Of a stretch of DNA of 64,000 nucleotides, positions 41,851 to 51,604 are shown piece by piece. The stretch is taken from assembly GCF_029338395.1 (NCBI RefSeq), contig NZ_CP119809.1, positions 124,001-188,000 of the forward strand, read 5' to 3'. Within the stretch, counting starts at the first letter, position 1. Each line of letters begins with the position of its first letter. Source of the DNA: Halorussus caseinilyticus (GTDB lineage: Archaea > Halobacteriota > Halobacteria > Halobacteriales > Haladaptataceae). A program made the translations under genes and the position numbers. A model generated the notes under the pieces. It had not been told where the DNA came from and ran no database searches. It saw only the letters and a list, made by a program, of their open reading frames with translations.

Positions 41851-42984
41851 ATGAACCAGTCGCCTCGCGTCGGATGGGTGTACCCCGCGTTCGGACACCC
41901 GGCCCACGACGAGGACGACGCCGCCTACGGCCACCCCGCTCACCGGGGGTTTCAGGACGCCATCGGTGCCGACCCGCTTCTGTTCTCCCCGGTCTCGGTC
42001 GGCCCGCTCTCGGGCACGCTAGTCGAGGACGCGGTGGCCGCGGTCCGGTCGTCGTTCCCCGAACGGGACGTGTACGTCTTGGAGAACGCCGACGCGGTGT
42101 ACGCCGCGCCGGTCATCAAGTCGGCCCATCCCGACGCGGTGGTCGTGCTGTTGGCCGCCCACAACGTCTTCGGTCTCGAAAGCTACGACTTCGCCGCCGA
42201 CCCACTGCCGAAGGCCCTCGCGCGCCGGGCCGACCGCTACCTCGACGCGACGGTGGTCCGGGCGCTCGTCCGGCGGTACGTGGACGGCTCGCTGGCGGTC
42301 TCGTCGTTCGTCGCCGACCACGTTCGGTCGTTCGCGCCCGAGACGCCGGTCCGCCCCGTCCACCCCTACGTCCAACCCGACGTTGCCGACCGACTCGACG
42401 AGGCGACCCCCGACCTCGGCGCGAACCGGGCGATTACGGTGTGCGAGGCCCGCGACCACAAGGGCGTGGACCTGCTGGTCGAGGCGTGGCCCGCGGTCCG
42501 CGGGCGGGTCCCCGACGCCACGCTTCACGTCGTCGGGACCGGCCACCCCGACGAGTACGAATCGACGCCCGGCGTGACGGTCCACGGCTACGTCGAGGAC
42601 CTAACCGCGGAACTCGCGGCGTCGTCGCTGTACGTCCACCCGGCCCGCGTCGATGCCTTCGGCGTCAGCGTCACCGAAGCGATGCGGGCGGGCGTGGTTC
42701 CGCTCGTGACCGAGACCACGGGTTCGTTCCCGGTCGTCGGCGACATCGCCGACGACCTCGTGGTCGAACCGAACCCGGCGGCGCTGGCGGCCGGGATTTC
42801 GGGCTACTTCGAGCGAGAGGTGGTCGCGCGCGAGCGCCTGTCGGCGCGAGCGCGCGACCTCGCCGCACCCTTCGACGCCGAGACCCAACAGGACGAGTTC
42901 GTGGCGGCGTTCGAGGAACTGCTGGCCGCGATAGACGGTGCGAGCGACCGAAACGGAGCGCGAGACGGAGGTGGGTCGGCGTGA
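41851..42984 (+). CDS. GT4-family glycosyltransferase
   Basis: A 377-residue GT-B glycosyltransferase. The donor-binding half contains CEARDHKGVDLLVEAWPAV, GTGHPDEY, GYVEDLTAELAASSLYVHPA and DAFGVSVTEAMRAGVVP. It starts 20 bases after the flippase gene, and its TGA overlaps the GTG of the next gene (GTGA). It probably adds a sugar to the lipid-linked oligosaccharide. Confidence 0.9.
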   Translation: MNQSPRVGWVYPAFGHPAHDEDDAAYGHPAHRGFQDAIGADPLLFSPVSVGPLSGTLVEDAVAAVRSSFPERDVYVLENADAVYAAPVIKSAHPDAVVVLLAAHNVFGLESYDFAADPLPKALARRADRYLDATVVRALVRRYVDGSLAVSSFVADHVRSFAPETPVRPVHPYVQPDVADRLDEATPDLGANRAITVCEARDHKGVDLLVEAWPAVRGRVPDATLHVVGTGHPDEYESTPGVTVHGYVEDLTAELAASSLYVHPARVDAFGVSVTEAMRAGVVPLVTETTGSFPVVGDIADDLVVEPNPAALAAGISGYFEREVVARERLSARARDLAAPFDAETQQDEFVAAFEELLAAIDGASDRNGARDGGGSA

Positions 42985-43934
42985 ACCTCGACCCGACCGC
43001 GCACCTCTCGAACGTGCGCGAACACGTCGAACGCGCCGGAGTCGCGGGCTTCCGGGAGTTCTTCGCCAAACTCTACCTCCGGAAGTTCGGTTCCCACCCC
43101 GGCCGGTCGGTCTACGACGACGACTGGGACGTGTTGGTGGTGTTGGACGCCTGCCGGACCGACCTCATGCGGGAGGTCGCCGACGACTACCCCTTCCTCG
43201 GGGAAGTCGGGACCTTCGACTCGCCCGGAAGCCACAGCCAAGAGTGGATGGCGGCCAACTTCGGCGACGACCGCCGCGAGGAGATCAGAGACACCGCATA
43301 CGTCACCGCCAACCCCTTCTCGGAGAAGATGCTCGACGCCGATTCGTTCGCGGTCTTGGACGAGGTGTGGCGCTACGCGTGGGACGACGAACTCGGGACG
43401 GTGCCGCCCCGCCCCGTCACCGACCGGGCAATCTCGGTCGCCCGCGAGCGGAGTCCCGACCGCCTCGTCGTCCACTACATGCAACCGCACGTTCCGTTCG
43501 TCGCCGAGGGACAGTCGGGCGACCTCACGCCCTCGACGTTCGGCGGCGGCGAGCGCTTCGACTCGACGTGGACCGACCTCCAGACCGGCGAACTCGACCG
43601 CGGGGAGGTGTGGGAGAGCTATCGCGCCAACCTCGAACTCGCGCTGGACGACGTGGCGCTTCTGGCGGAGAACGTCGATGCGGACCGACTGGTTGTGACC
43701 GCCGACCACGGCAACGCCCTCGGCGAGTGGGGCGTCTACGAACACCCCCAAGGCGTGCCCCTGTCGTGTCTGCGCCGGGTGCCGTGGTGCGTCACCGACG
43801 CCGAGGACCGCGGGGAGTACGACCCCGACAGCTATCGGCAACGCGGCCGAGACGACCCGAACGGAGACCCCGACGAGGACCGGAACGACCTCACCGACCG
43901 ACTCGCGGCACTCGGCTACGCGGAGGGAGACTGA
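42981..43934 (+). CDS. Divergent alkaline-phosphatase-superfamily protein
   Basis: A 317-residue sulfatase-like protein. Metal sites VVLDACRTD (Asp56, Asp61) and TADHGNALGEWG are clear, but the usual nucleophile block is replaced by DSPGSHSQEWM (Ser84 or Ser86), so the enzyme may use Ser or be inactive. The start is the GTG within GTGA; the C-terminus DRLAALGYAEGD carries the shared LGY tail. It is translationally coupled to the preceding glycosyltransferase and directly followed by the next AlkP gene (TGA then ATG). Confidence 0.82.
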   Translation: MNLDPTAHLSNVREHVERAGVAGFREFFAKLYLRKFGSHPGRSVYDDDWDVLVVLDACRTDLMREVADDYPFLGEVGTFDSPGSHSQEWMAANFGDDRREEIRDTAYVTANPFSEKMLDADSFAVLDEVWRYAWDDELGTVPPRPVTDRAISVARERSPDRLVVHYMQPHVPFVAEGQSGDLTPSTFGGGERFDSTWTDLQTGELDRGEVWESYRANLELALDDVALLAENVDADRLVVTADHGNALGEWGVYEHPQGVPLSCLRRVPWCVTDAEDRGEYDPDSYRQRGRDDPNGDPDEDRNDLTDRLAALGYAEGD

Positions 43935-45284
43935 ATGTCGGGACCCAACGTCGCGGTGGTCGTCCTCGACACGCTCCGGGCCGACGCCTTCGAAGACGAG
44001 TTCGACTGGCTGTCGGGCGTGCGGTTCGCCGACGCCTACTCGACCTCCCACTGGACGGTGCCCGCCCACGCCTCGCTGTTCACCGGCCGGTACGCCAGCG
44101 AAGTCGGCGTCCACGCCAAGTCGCCCGCGCTCGACTGCGAGGACCGGACGCTCGCCGAGGCGTTCCGGTCGGCGGGCTACACCACCCGCCTCTGGACCGC
44201 CAACCCGCAACTGTTCGAGTGGGACGAGTGGGACCGGGGCTTCGACCAGTACGTCGGTCCCTACGAACTCCCGCCGACCGCCGACGGTGCCTTCGACTGG
44301 CAGTCGTACGTCCAGTCGAGCGACCGTGACGGCGTGGGCTTTTACCTCGACGGACTCCGGCGGTGTCTCCGGTCGGAACACCCGACGCTCCGGTCGCTCC
44401 GACACGGCTACCGGGAGTTCCGACGGTCGGTCGCCGACGGCGGGACGCGGGCGCTCCACGACCGACTCCGGGCGACCGACTTCGGCGACCGGGAGTTGCT
44501 CGTCGTCAACCTGATGGAGGCTCACTCGCCGTGGGAACCCCCGGAACCGTACCGCACCGTAGCGGAGACGATGGACGTGACCATCGGCGAGGCGTTCGCT
44601 GGCGAGGTGTCGGACCCCGACCGAATCCGGCGGGCCTACCGCGACTCGGTTCGGTACCTCGCGGACGCCTACGCCGACCTGTTCGCGGACCTCCGCGAGC
44701 GGTTCGACTACGTGGTGACGCTCTCGGACCACGGCGAACTCCTCGGGGAGAGGGGTCTCTGGAACCACGGCTACGGTCTCGCGCCGGAACTCACCCGCGT
44801 TCCGCTCGTGGTCTCGGGCGAGGGCCTGCCCGACGAGACCCGCGACGACCCGGCGAGTCTGTTGGACGTGCATCGGACCGTCGCGGCCCTCGCTGGCGTC
44901 GAAGTCGAGTCGCGGGGCCGGGACCTTCTGAGCGACGACGCGGCGCGCGACCGCCTCGTGGAGTTTCACGGCTTCCTGCCGTGGCACCGCGACCAGTTCC
45001 GGCGCGAGGGCGTCGAAGATGTCTTCGACGCCCGCGACTCGCCGCTCGACGGAATCGTCACCGCAGGAGGCGGGTACGCCCACGAGACGCACGACGCGGC
45101 GGACGAGACGCGCGCAACGGGACCCAACGACGGGGCGGTCCGGGTCGCCCGCGGCGACCCGGACCGCCCGACGGCCCGACTCGCGTCCCTCCGCGAGTCG
45201 GTGGCCCGCCGGGAGGTGTCGGACGCGCCGACCGAAGTTTCGGACGACGTGCGCGACCGACTCGAAGAACTCGGCTACGCCTGA
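43935..45284 (+). CDS. Alkaline-phosphatase-superfamily 'sulfatase', Thr nucleophile
   Basis: A 449-residue paralogue of the protein at 38249, with VVLDTLRAD (Asp12), Thr41 in WTVPAHASLFTG and the metal site SDHGELLGERG. The C-terminus is DRLEELGYA. No signal peptide or membrane segment is seen. It is the last gene of the plus-strand operon and convergent with the MinD-fusion gene 48 bases away. Whether it removes or transfers sulfate or phosphate on sugars is unresolved. Confidence 0.87.
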   Translation: MSGPNVAVVVLDTLRADAFEDEFDWLSGVRFADAYSTSHWTVPAHASLFTGRYASEVGVHAKSPALDCEDRTLAEAFRSAGYTTRLWTANPQLFEWDEWDRGFDQYVGPYELPPTADGAFDWQSYVQSSDRDGVGFYLDGLRRCLRSEHPTLRSLRHGYREFRRSVADGGTRALHDRLRATDFGDRELLVVNLMEAHSPWEPPEPYRTVAETMDVTIGEAFAGEVSDPDRIRRAYRDSVRYLADAYADLFADLRERFDYVVTLSDHGELLGERGLWNHGYGLAPELTRVPLVVSGEGLPDETRDDPASLLDVHRTVAALAGVEVESRGRDLLSDDAARDRLVEFHGFLPWHRDQFRREGVEDVFDARDSPLDGIVTAGGGYAHETHDAADETRATGPNDGAVRVARGDPDRPTARLASLRESVARREVSDAPTEVSDDVRDRLEELGYA

Positions 45285-45332
45285 GCGTCTTCTGGCCGTT
45301 TTCACACGCCTTTCAGCAAGCTATAGCATTCT

Positions 45333-48300
45333 CTAAGAAATAGAAACACGTCCTAGAGACGGGGCTGGATGGTCGGCTCGCGGCGTTCGTCGCGTCGGCG
45401 ACGCGACGAACGCCTCGGCGAAATCGGTGGCGGAGTCCTCGCGTGGGAGTCGGCGGTCGGAGTCCTCGCGTGGGAGTCGGCGGTCCGAGTCGGCGGAAGT
45501 GGTCGCGTCGGCCGTCGCTGTCGTGGTCTCGGTCGAGTTAATCGCCGTCGAGACGTTACCGTCCGTCCCGGACCCGTTCGCGTCGCCAGCGGTGACACCA
45601 GTCGCGTTGCCCGCGCCGGGTCCATCCGTGGCGTTGCCCGCGCCGACCTCGCCGGTCCGGTTTCCGTCGGTTCGGTTGTCGCTCCCGGCCGCGCCGTACC
45701 CGCCGGGACCACCGGCCGGGCCGTCGCCGCCGATTTCGTCGCTCGCGGGGCCGCCGAGTCCGGGGTCGCGGATGCGCTCGGACGCCTCGCCGATGTCGTC
45801 GAACGGGCCGTCGTCGCCGTCGAACTCCGACCCGGCCGCGAGGCGCTTGTACTCCGTGACGTTGGTGACGTTCGTCGGGACGGGCCGTTCGAAATCGAAC
45901 GCCCGCTTGGTGGCCCGACCGGTCGAGCGGTAGATGGCCGTCTCGCCCGTCGTGTACACCCTGTGGGACCGGTTCGTCACCGGTTCGATGTACGCCATGT
46001 CCTTCCAGTAGTACTTCGACTCGATGAGCATGACGCCCGTGTCGGTGTTGTGGTCGAGGACCAACAACAGCGACTTGGTGTCGGTCCCGTTGGTCGCCGC
46101 CCACATCGAGCGATACGTCACCTTCTTGGGGTAGTAACTCAACCGCCCCGCTATGCTCCCCCGGTAGAAGTCCACCTGCGCCCACGCCATGAAGTCGCCG
46201 TAGGCGTGACTGCTCCGGTTGCGGTGGGAGAACAACCAGACGTGCGACTCGATGTCGCAGTTGACGCACCCTCTGGCCTTGAGTTGGACCTGCACCTGCT
46301 CGCTCTTCTCCAAGGTGTCTTGGGTGACGATGTTGCTCGGCGCGTAGTCGTGAGTGAAAAACACCGTGACGAACCCGGCGTTGAGGAGCAAGAAGACGCA
46401 CAGCACCACCGACACCGCGGTCAACTCCGTCCGGAGTCCGCCGAACGCTCGTTCGAAGTCCACGCCGAGGAGGTCCCCGATTGCGCCCCGACCGTCTCGG
46501 GCGACGACTCGCCGGAGGACCCGGCGAGTCGTCAGCACCGCCTCCACGATACTGCCGAGACCGTACACCACGAAGACGGCGGTGAACGTGAACACTATCA
46601 TCATGATACGGGCGACGTTGAACCCGACCACGAAGAAGGAGGCCCCGAGCATCGACATGAACCCGACCGCGAGCGCCAGAAACTCGTCGTCTACGTCCAC
46701 GGTGTCTTTCCGGAACACCCGCGCGACCATCGTGGCGGCGAGTCCGATGCCCATCAGCGCGCCGATGAGGATGTAGAACTGCCGGGAGATGGCGACCGAA
46801 GTCGAACCGTACTCCTTGCTGACCGCGGACCCGGCGGTGCCCGACGCACTGGCCTCGAAGAACCGGTTCACGACGCTGAGAACTTTCCGGGGCAGGATGG
46901 CGAACTTGTCGCCGCCGGAGGTGTAGAAGTACCACTCCACGACGAACGCGACGTAGAACGTGACGAACCACGGCGAGAGCAACCGCGGCGTGAGTTCTCT
47001 GACGGTGGCCCTGACGTTCACGCTCCTGAGACGCTTCAGGGCCGTCCCCCGCGACAGCGGGATGCGGGCCTTGTCGATGACGCCCAACAGCAGGTAGGTG
47101 ACGAACGCCGTCCCGAACGCGACCATGGCGACGTAGGCGGTCCCGTAGTGGGACACCGCCAACCCCATCCCGAACAAGACGCCGAGAATCCGCTTGCGGA
47201 GCAGGTCGATGTGGCTGTCGCTCAGGACCAACCCCTCCAGCGCGAGGAAGAACACTGGGGTCGCGACCCGCCCCGCCGAGGGGTAGAGGACGTAGAAGGG
47301 GAACGAGAACATGAACAAGCACGCCGACGAGAACGCCGCCCGGTCGCCGACCTGTTCGCGGTAACCCTCGAACAGGATGACCGGCAGGAACGACACCAGA
47401 AGCGGATTCACCGTAGAGGAGGTGATTCCGAGGCGCAGCCCCGTCAGAATCGTGTAGGCCGGGAACAGCACGCCGTTGGGTAGCACCGACTCCTCGCTGG
47501 CCGACCAGACGCCGGTTTCGAGCGTCTGGGCCGCCCCGGACGGGCCGCCGATGCTCGACCCGAACAGACTGTTGTGGTACAGAAGCGCCACCGCAGTCAC
47601 CCACACCGCCAGCGAGAGCCACCGCGAGGGGATTCTGTCGGTCGCGTTCAACAACGGAAGCACCGACAGCAGGACCAGCATCGCGAGCAGTACCGAGTTG
47701 TTCCCCGTCGCGTTCTGGAACGTGATGCCGAAGATACTCAGAAACGGGACGAGCGCCAGCGCCAGCGGCGCGGGCGAGAACGCACCGTGAATCGGTATCC
47801 GTAGCTGTCGGTCCTCGTCGCGGGCCAGTATCGCCGCCGAGAGACCGAAGACGACGACGGTCAGCGTCCCGACGACCGTCCACTCCCTGTACGGCGCGTC
47901 GATTCCGACAGCGGGGTACGCGAGGCTGATGACCGCCCCGACAGCGAGTAACAGCACCGCACTTAGTCCGACCGAGTAGACGACTAACCGAGTGAACGTC
48001 CCCCGGTCGCGGTCCAACAGGACCGCAACCAGTAGGCCGGGGACGAACATCGCGTACACCGTGCCGAGAATCGGTCGAACCAGCGGTATCGGCGGGTCGG
48101 CACCCACCAGCGCGACGAGCAGAATCTGGACGGCGACGGCCACCGCGACGACCGCACGCCGCCCGACCGACAGGCCGCGCTGGGGGTCGTAGGACACCCG
48201 CGGCAACTCGATTGTCGCGTCCGGTCCGCCGAACGTGCGTTCCGAGAGCGCCGACAGCGACTCGTCTCGCCGTGCGCTCTCGGTGTCGGACGCTCGGTCG

Positions 48301-49103
48301 TCGGTTCCGGTTTCGGTCTCTACTGGCGCGTCCGTCGCCTCGACTCCGGGCATCGCCGCGGCCAACCGCCGGTAGGCCGCGGCGGACTCGCTGGCGGGAT
48401 TGGCGGCCACGGCCGGAAGGGTCCCGTCCCCACCCCCGGTCTCCCCGTCGGCGTCCGACTCCCCGCCGACCGACTCCGGGTCGTCGGGACCTCCTGCGCT
48501 CGGGACCGTGACGACCGTCTCGCAGTCGCGTTCGAGTTGCTCGACCGTTCGCCCGGCGTCGAACGGCGTGGTCTCGGTCTTGGTGACGACGCCCCCGACG
48601 ACCCGCCCGTCGAGTTGCTCGACGAACTCGCCGGTCCGTCGGGTGGACGCCACCGCCGTCGGGTCGGGGGTCGTCACCAGCACCGCGGCGTCGGCGGTTC
48701 GGAGGGCGGGTGCCGCGGTCCGGAGGTTCGAACTCGTGTCCAGCACCACGGCGTCGAACGCCGACCGGAGACCGTCGATGGCGTCCGCGAGCAACGACGG
48801 GTCGGTCTCGGCGAACCGGTCGAGTCGCGGGTCGCCCGTCACCGCCGCGACGCTCTCGGTCTCGACCACGGCGTCCTCGACGGCCGCGTCTCCGGCGAGA
48901 ACGTCGTGGAGCGTCGTCTCGGGCGTGACGCCGAGAAACGACCCGAGGTCGGGCATGTCGAGGTCGCAGTCCACTACGACCGCCTCCGTGCCGCGTTCGA
49001 CCAGCGCCGCCGCGAGTTCCACCGCCGCCGTCGTCTTCCCGACGCCACCTTTGCCACTGGCGACGGCGACGACGTTCCCGGAGGCGGATGGCTTGTCGGT
49101 CAT
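45333..49103 (-). CDS. MinD/ParA-type ATPase fused to a polytopic membrane protein
   Basis: A 1256-residue single frame with no visible frameshift. Residues 1-240: MinD-type deviant Walker A ASGKGGVGKTT (15-25), switch-like VVDCDLDMPDLGSFLG, Walker B-like AVVLDTSSNLR. Residues 240-320: acidic disordered linker. Residues about 320-960: roughly fifteen hydrophobic segments; the first part resembles the DUF1616 membrane region. Residues 960-1130: extracytoplasmic domain with the pair CVNC. Residues 1130-1256: Gly/Ser/Thr/Asn tail with at least seven N-glycosylation sequons and a duplicated SDRRLPRED. Position in the glycan cluster suggests ATP-driven control of surface polysaccharide assembly, analogous in layout only to bacterial Wzc-type kinases. 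Confidence 0.8.
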   Translation of the reverse strand: MTDKPSASGNVVAVASGKGGVGKTTAAVELAAALVERGTEAVVVDCDLDMPDLGSFLGVTPETTLHDVLAGDAAVEDAVVETESVAAVTGDPRLDRFAETDPSLLADAIDGLRSAFDAVVLDTSSNLRTAAPALRTADAAVLVTTPDPTAVASTRRTGEFVEQLDGRVVGGVVTKTETTPFDAGRTVEQLERDCETVVTVPSAGGPDDPESVGGESDADGETGGGDGTLPAVAANPASESAAAYRRLAAAMPGVEATDAPVETETGTDDRASDTESARRDESLSALSERTFGGPDATIELPRVSYDPQRGLSVGRRAVVAVAVAVQILLVALVGADPPIPLVRPILGTVYAMFVPGLLVAVLLDRDRGTFTRLVVYSVGLSAVLLLAVGAVISLAYPAVGIDAPYREWTVVGTLTVVVFGLSAAILARDEDRQLRIPIHGAFSPAPLALALVPFLSIFGITFQNATGNNSVLLAMLVLLSVLPLLNATDRIPSRWLSLAVWVTAVALLYHNSLFGSSIGGPSGAAQTLETGVWSASEESVLPNGVLFPAYTILTGLRLGITSSTVNPLLVSFLPVILFEGYREQVGDRAAFSSACLFMFSFPFYVLYPSAGRVATPVFFLALEGLVLSDSHIDLLRKRILGVLFGMGLAVSHYGTAYVAMVAFGTAFVTYLLLGVIDKARIPLSRGTALKRLRSVNVRATVRELTPRLLSPWFVTFYVAFVVEWYFYTSGGDKFAILPRKVLSVVNRFFEASASGTAGSAVSKEYGSTSVAISRQFYILIGALMGIGLAATMVARVFRKDTVDVDDEFLALAVGFMSMLGASFFVVGFNVARIMMIVFTFTAVFVVYGLGSIVEAVLTTRRVLRRVVARDGRGAIGDLLGVDFERAFGGLRTELTAVSVVLCVFLLLNAGFVTVFFTHDYAPSNIVTQDTLEKSEQVQVQLKARGCVNCDIESHVWLFSHRNRSSHAYGDFMAWAQVDFYRGSIAGRLSYYPKKVTYRSMWAATNGTDTKSLLLVLDHNTDTGVMLIESKYYWKDMAYIEPVTNRSHRVYTTGETAIYRSTGRATKRAFDFERPVPTNVTNVTEYKRLAAGSEFDGDDGPFDDIGEASERIRDPGLGGPASDEIGGDGPAGGPGGYGAAGSDNRTDGNRTGEVGAGNATDGPGAGNATGVTAGDANGSGTDGNVSTAINSTETTTATADATTSADSDRRLPREDSDRRLPREDSATDFAEAFVASPTRRTPRADHPAPSLGRVSIS
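45433..45486. repeat. 27-bp tandem duplication inside the MinD-fusion gene
   Basis: Two exact 27-base units (45433-45459 and 45460-45486), starting GAGTCCTCGCGTGGGAG, encode the repeated nine residues SDRRLPRED near the C-terminus. The length is a multiple of three, so the frame is kept. Confidence 0.85.
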
Positions 49104-49190
49104 GGCTATCGACTACTCGGTGCCCGCGGCGGTCCGGAAATCGACGCTTCGTCGGCGGAGTCGGCCCGACCGCAATCTACGTACTGTTCC

Positions 49191-50291
49191 TTACAACTCA
49201 AGGTATATATTTTCAAGCCGACCCGCGCGCGCAGTCCACTCGGTCCCCTCGGCGGCCTCGGCCGCGCGAGCGGCCATCTCCTCGCGCCGGTCGTCGTCGC
49301 GCAGGACCGCCGCCACTCGGTCGGCGAACGACTCGCCGGATTCGACGAGTTCGGCCCCGCCCGCCGCCGCGAACTGCTCGGCGGGGTCGGGACCCGCGGT
49401 CACGACCATCGGCACGCCGAGCGAGGCGTAGTAAAAGAGCTTGACGGGCGACGACGCGGCCTGAAGCGCCGACGGCTCTTGGGGGTTCACGACGACGGAC
49501 GCGCTGGCCACGAGGTCGAACGCCTCCGCGTCGGGAAGCCGTCCCGTGGTCCGAAGCGCGTCCAACTCGTCGGCCGCGGCGTCGAGTTCCTCCCGAAGCG
49601 CGCCGTCGCCGACCACGACGAGTTCGTCCACCTCGTCCAAGCGGGCGGTCTCGCGGAGCGCGTCCACGTCCACCTTCGGGTGGAGCGTCCCGAGGAAGAC
49701 GACCCGGCCGGGGACCGTCTCGGTGCCCGCGAACCGGTCGCGTCGCTCCTCGAAGAAGCCGTTTGGCAGGACCGACACCGACGAGTCGGGCACGCCCCAC
49801 TGCTCGGTGACGAACTCGGCCATGTACTCCGAGACCACCACGACGTGGCGGGCCTTCCGGACCCCGCGGCGTTCGAGCCACGAGACGCCGCGTTCGAGCA
49901 GCGGCGCGAGCGCCGAGTCGGTGTGGTCGAACCGGGCGAACGCGAGGTCGTGCATGTCCAGCACGTACCCCTCACACCCGACCAGCGTGGCGAACCCCGC
50001 GAGCGAGGAGTGGGCGAACTGGACGATAGCGTCGCGCTCGGCCGCGACCCGTTTCGCGCGCCACGCCACCGCGAGCGCCCGACCCACGCCGGTCCCGCGG
50101 CCGAACCCGTCGGTTGCGACCGCCTCGATTCGGACCGAATCGAGACGGTCGGGGAACTCGCCTTCGCCCTCGGGGACGACCAGCGTCACGTCGTGGCCAC
50201 GCTCGCTCAGGCCCGACGCCAGCGCAGTGATGCGGTCGGTCCCGCCGCTGGGTTCGGTCACGTCGCCGCCGTGGGCGACGCAGATTCTCAC
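49191..50291 (-). CDS. GT4-family glycosyltransferase
   Basis: A 366-residue GT-B enzyme: N-terminal ICVAHGGDVTEPSGGTDRIT glycine loop, GRVVFLGTLHPKVDVDAL, VVVGDGALREEL and SSPVKLFYYASLGVP with the GT4 donor-site acidic residue less clear than usual. The start is GTG inside GTGA shared with the upstream gene's stop. It is the last gene of a five- to six-gene minus-strand operon. Confidence 0.87.
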   Translation of the reverse strand: MRICVAHGGDVTEPSGGTDRITALASGLSERGHDVTLVVPEGEGEFPDRLDSVRIEAVATDGFGRGTGVGRALAVAWRAKRVAAERDAIVQFAHSSLAGFATLVGCEGYVLDMHDLAFARFDHTDSALAPLLERGVSWLERRGVRKARHVVVVSEYMAEFVTEQWGVPDSSVSVLPNGFFEERRDRFAGTETVPGRVVFLGTLHPKVDVDALRETARLDEVDELVVVGDGALREELDAAADELDALRTTGRLPDAEAFDLVASASVVVNPQEPSALQAASSPVKLFYYASLGVPMVVTAGPDPAEQFAAAGGAELVESGESFADRVAAVLRDDDRREEMAARAAEAAEGTEWTARAGRLENIYLEL

Positions 50292-51604
50292 AGTCTCCCT
50301 CCCGCGATGTCGGCCGCGGCGTCGGCGACTCGCTGGCGTTCGCGCCCGTCTCCGAGTCGGCGAGCGACCAGTCGCTCGCCGACCTCCCGCAGGTCGGGCG
50401 AGTCGGTCTCGCCGTCCTCGTCGCCGACGTAGAGTTCGTCGCCGTCGGCCGAGTCGCCCCGGCCGTGCCGGAGGTAGGTCCAGTCCTTCCCTCGGACCGC
50501 GGTCCGGTCGCCCTGTTCGGTCTCCGAGAAGACCCAGTTCTCGCCGAGTTCCGAGAGGTCGGCGTCGGTCGCCACGCCCTCCACGAGGTCGGGGAGCGCC
50601 GACAGCGACACCGGGCGCGAGACCGTCTCGCGCCCGGTGTCGCGTTCGCTCCCGGCTTCGCTCTCGTCTCGCCCGCCAGCGACCACCAGCGGGACGTGGA
50701 CGTTCTCGGCGTAGAGGTGTGGTTCGTGGCCGTAGGTGCCGTGTTCGCCGAACGCCTCGCCGTGGTCGCCCGTCACCACGAGGGTCGCGTCCAAGTCCTC
50801 GCGGAGTCGGGCGAGGCAGGCGTCTGCGTACCGAACCGAGTCGTCGTAGGCGGTCACGAGGCGGTCGTGGACCGCCGGGTCGAAGGGGGTGTCGTGGCTC
50901 TCGCGCCAGAACCGGTAGTTGGCGTGGAACGACTTCCACCGGGACTGACTCCGGTAGCCCTCGCCCGCCATGTAGGGGTTGTGAGCGTCCATCAGGAACA
51001 CCCAGAGGAAGTACGGTTCGTCGGCGGACTCGGCCCACGACACCGCCTCGTCGTAGTAGGTCTCCCACGGCTTGAACACCTCCTCGCCCTGCCAGAAGTT
51101 GAGCAGGACCCGTGCGAGCGACGACGCGCCGCTCCCCTTGACGAACCCCTCGAAGATGCGCTCGTAGAGACCGCCGGTCGCCCGCGAGTCGCCCATGAAG
51201 TCCTCGAAGTGTTCGAATCCCGCGTCGAAACCGAAGTGCCGCGAGGTGAAGGGATTGGGCGTGAACGCCGCGGTCCGGTAGCCCAACGCCGACATGCGCT
51301 CGGCCAGCGTCTCGCGGGCCTCCATGTGCGCCCGGATGCGCTCGCGCCGCGCGGCGAGTCCCGATTCCGATTCGCCGTCGGCCTCGCCACCGCCTCCGCG
51401 CTCGACCGGCCAGTCGCCGGTGAACATCACGGGCATCGACTCGGGGGTGGCCGGGCCGGGCGCGACGGCGTTCTCGAACGACAGGCCCTCGTCGACCAGC
51501 GAGTCGAGCGTCGGCGTGGTGTCGCGGTCGTAGCCCGCGAACCCGCAGTGGTCGGCCCGGAGGCTGTCGATGGTGACGAGGACGATACTCTCCCGGTCGG
51601 TCAT
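50288..51604 (-). CDS. Alkaline-phosphatase-superfamily 'sulfatase', second class
   Basis: A 438-residue protein. LVTIDSLRADHCGF gives the metal-binding Asp13 and downstream Asp18; the predicted nucleophile is Thr53 in ATPESMPVMFTG; the second metal site is GDHGEAFGEHGTYGH. It differs from the 38249/43935 type in lacking the LGY tail and ending AAADIAGGRL, like the next gene. No export signal. Start ATG overlaps the upstream TGA (ATGA). Confidence 0.87.
   Translation of the reverse strand: MTDRESIVLVTIDSLRADHCGFAGYDRDTTPTLDSLVDEGLSFENAVAPGPATPESMPVMFTGDWPVERGGGGEADGESESGLAARRERIRAHMEARETLAERMSALGYRTAAFTPNPFTSRHFGFDAGFEHFEDFMGDSRATGGLYERIFEGFVKGSGASSLARVLLNFWQGEEVFKPWETYYDEAVSWAESADEPYFLWVFLMDAHNPYMAGEGYRSQSRWKSFHANYRFWRESHDTPFDPAVHDRLVTAYDDSVRYADACLARLREDLDATLVVTGDHGEAFGEHGTYGHEPHLYAENVHVPLVVAGGRDESEAGSERDTGRETVSRPVSLSALPDLVEGVATDADLSELGENWVFSETEQGDRTAVRGKDWTYLRHGRGDSADGDELYVGDEDGETDSPDLREVGERLVARRLGDGRERQRVADAAADIAGGRL

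Noticed and set aside
45369-47483. A 704-codon open frame on the plus strand
   Set aside because: It is antisense to the MinD-fusion gene, rich in Arg, His and Gly, with no recognisable motif.
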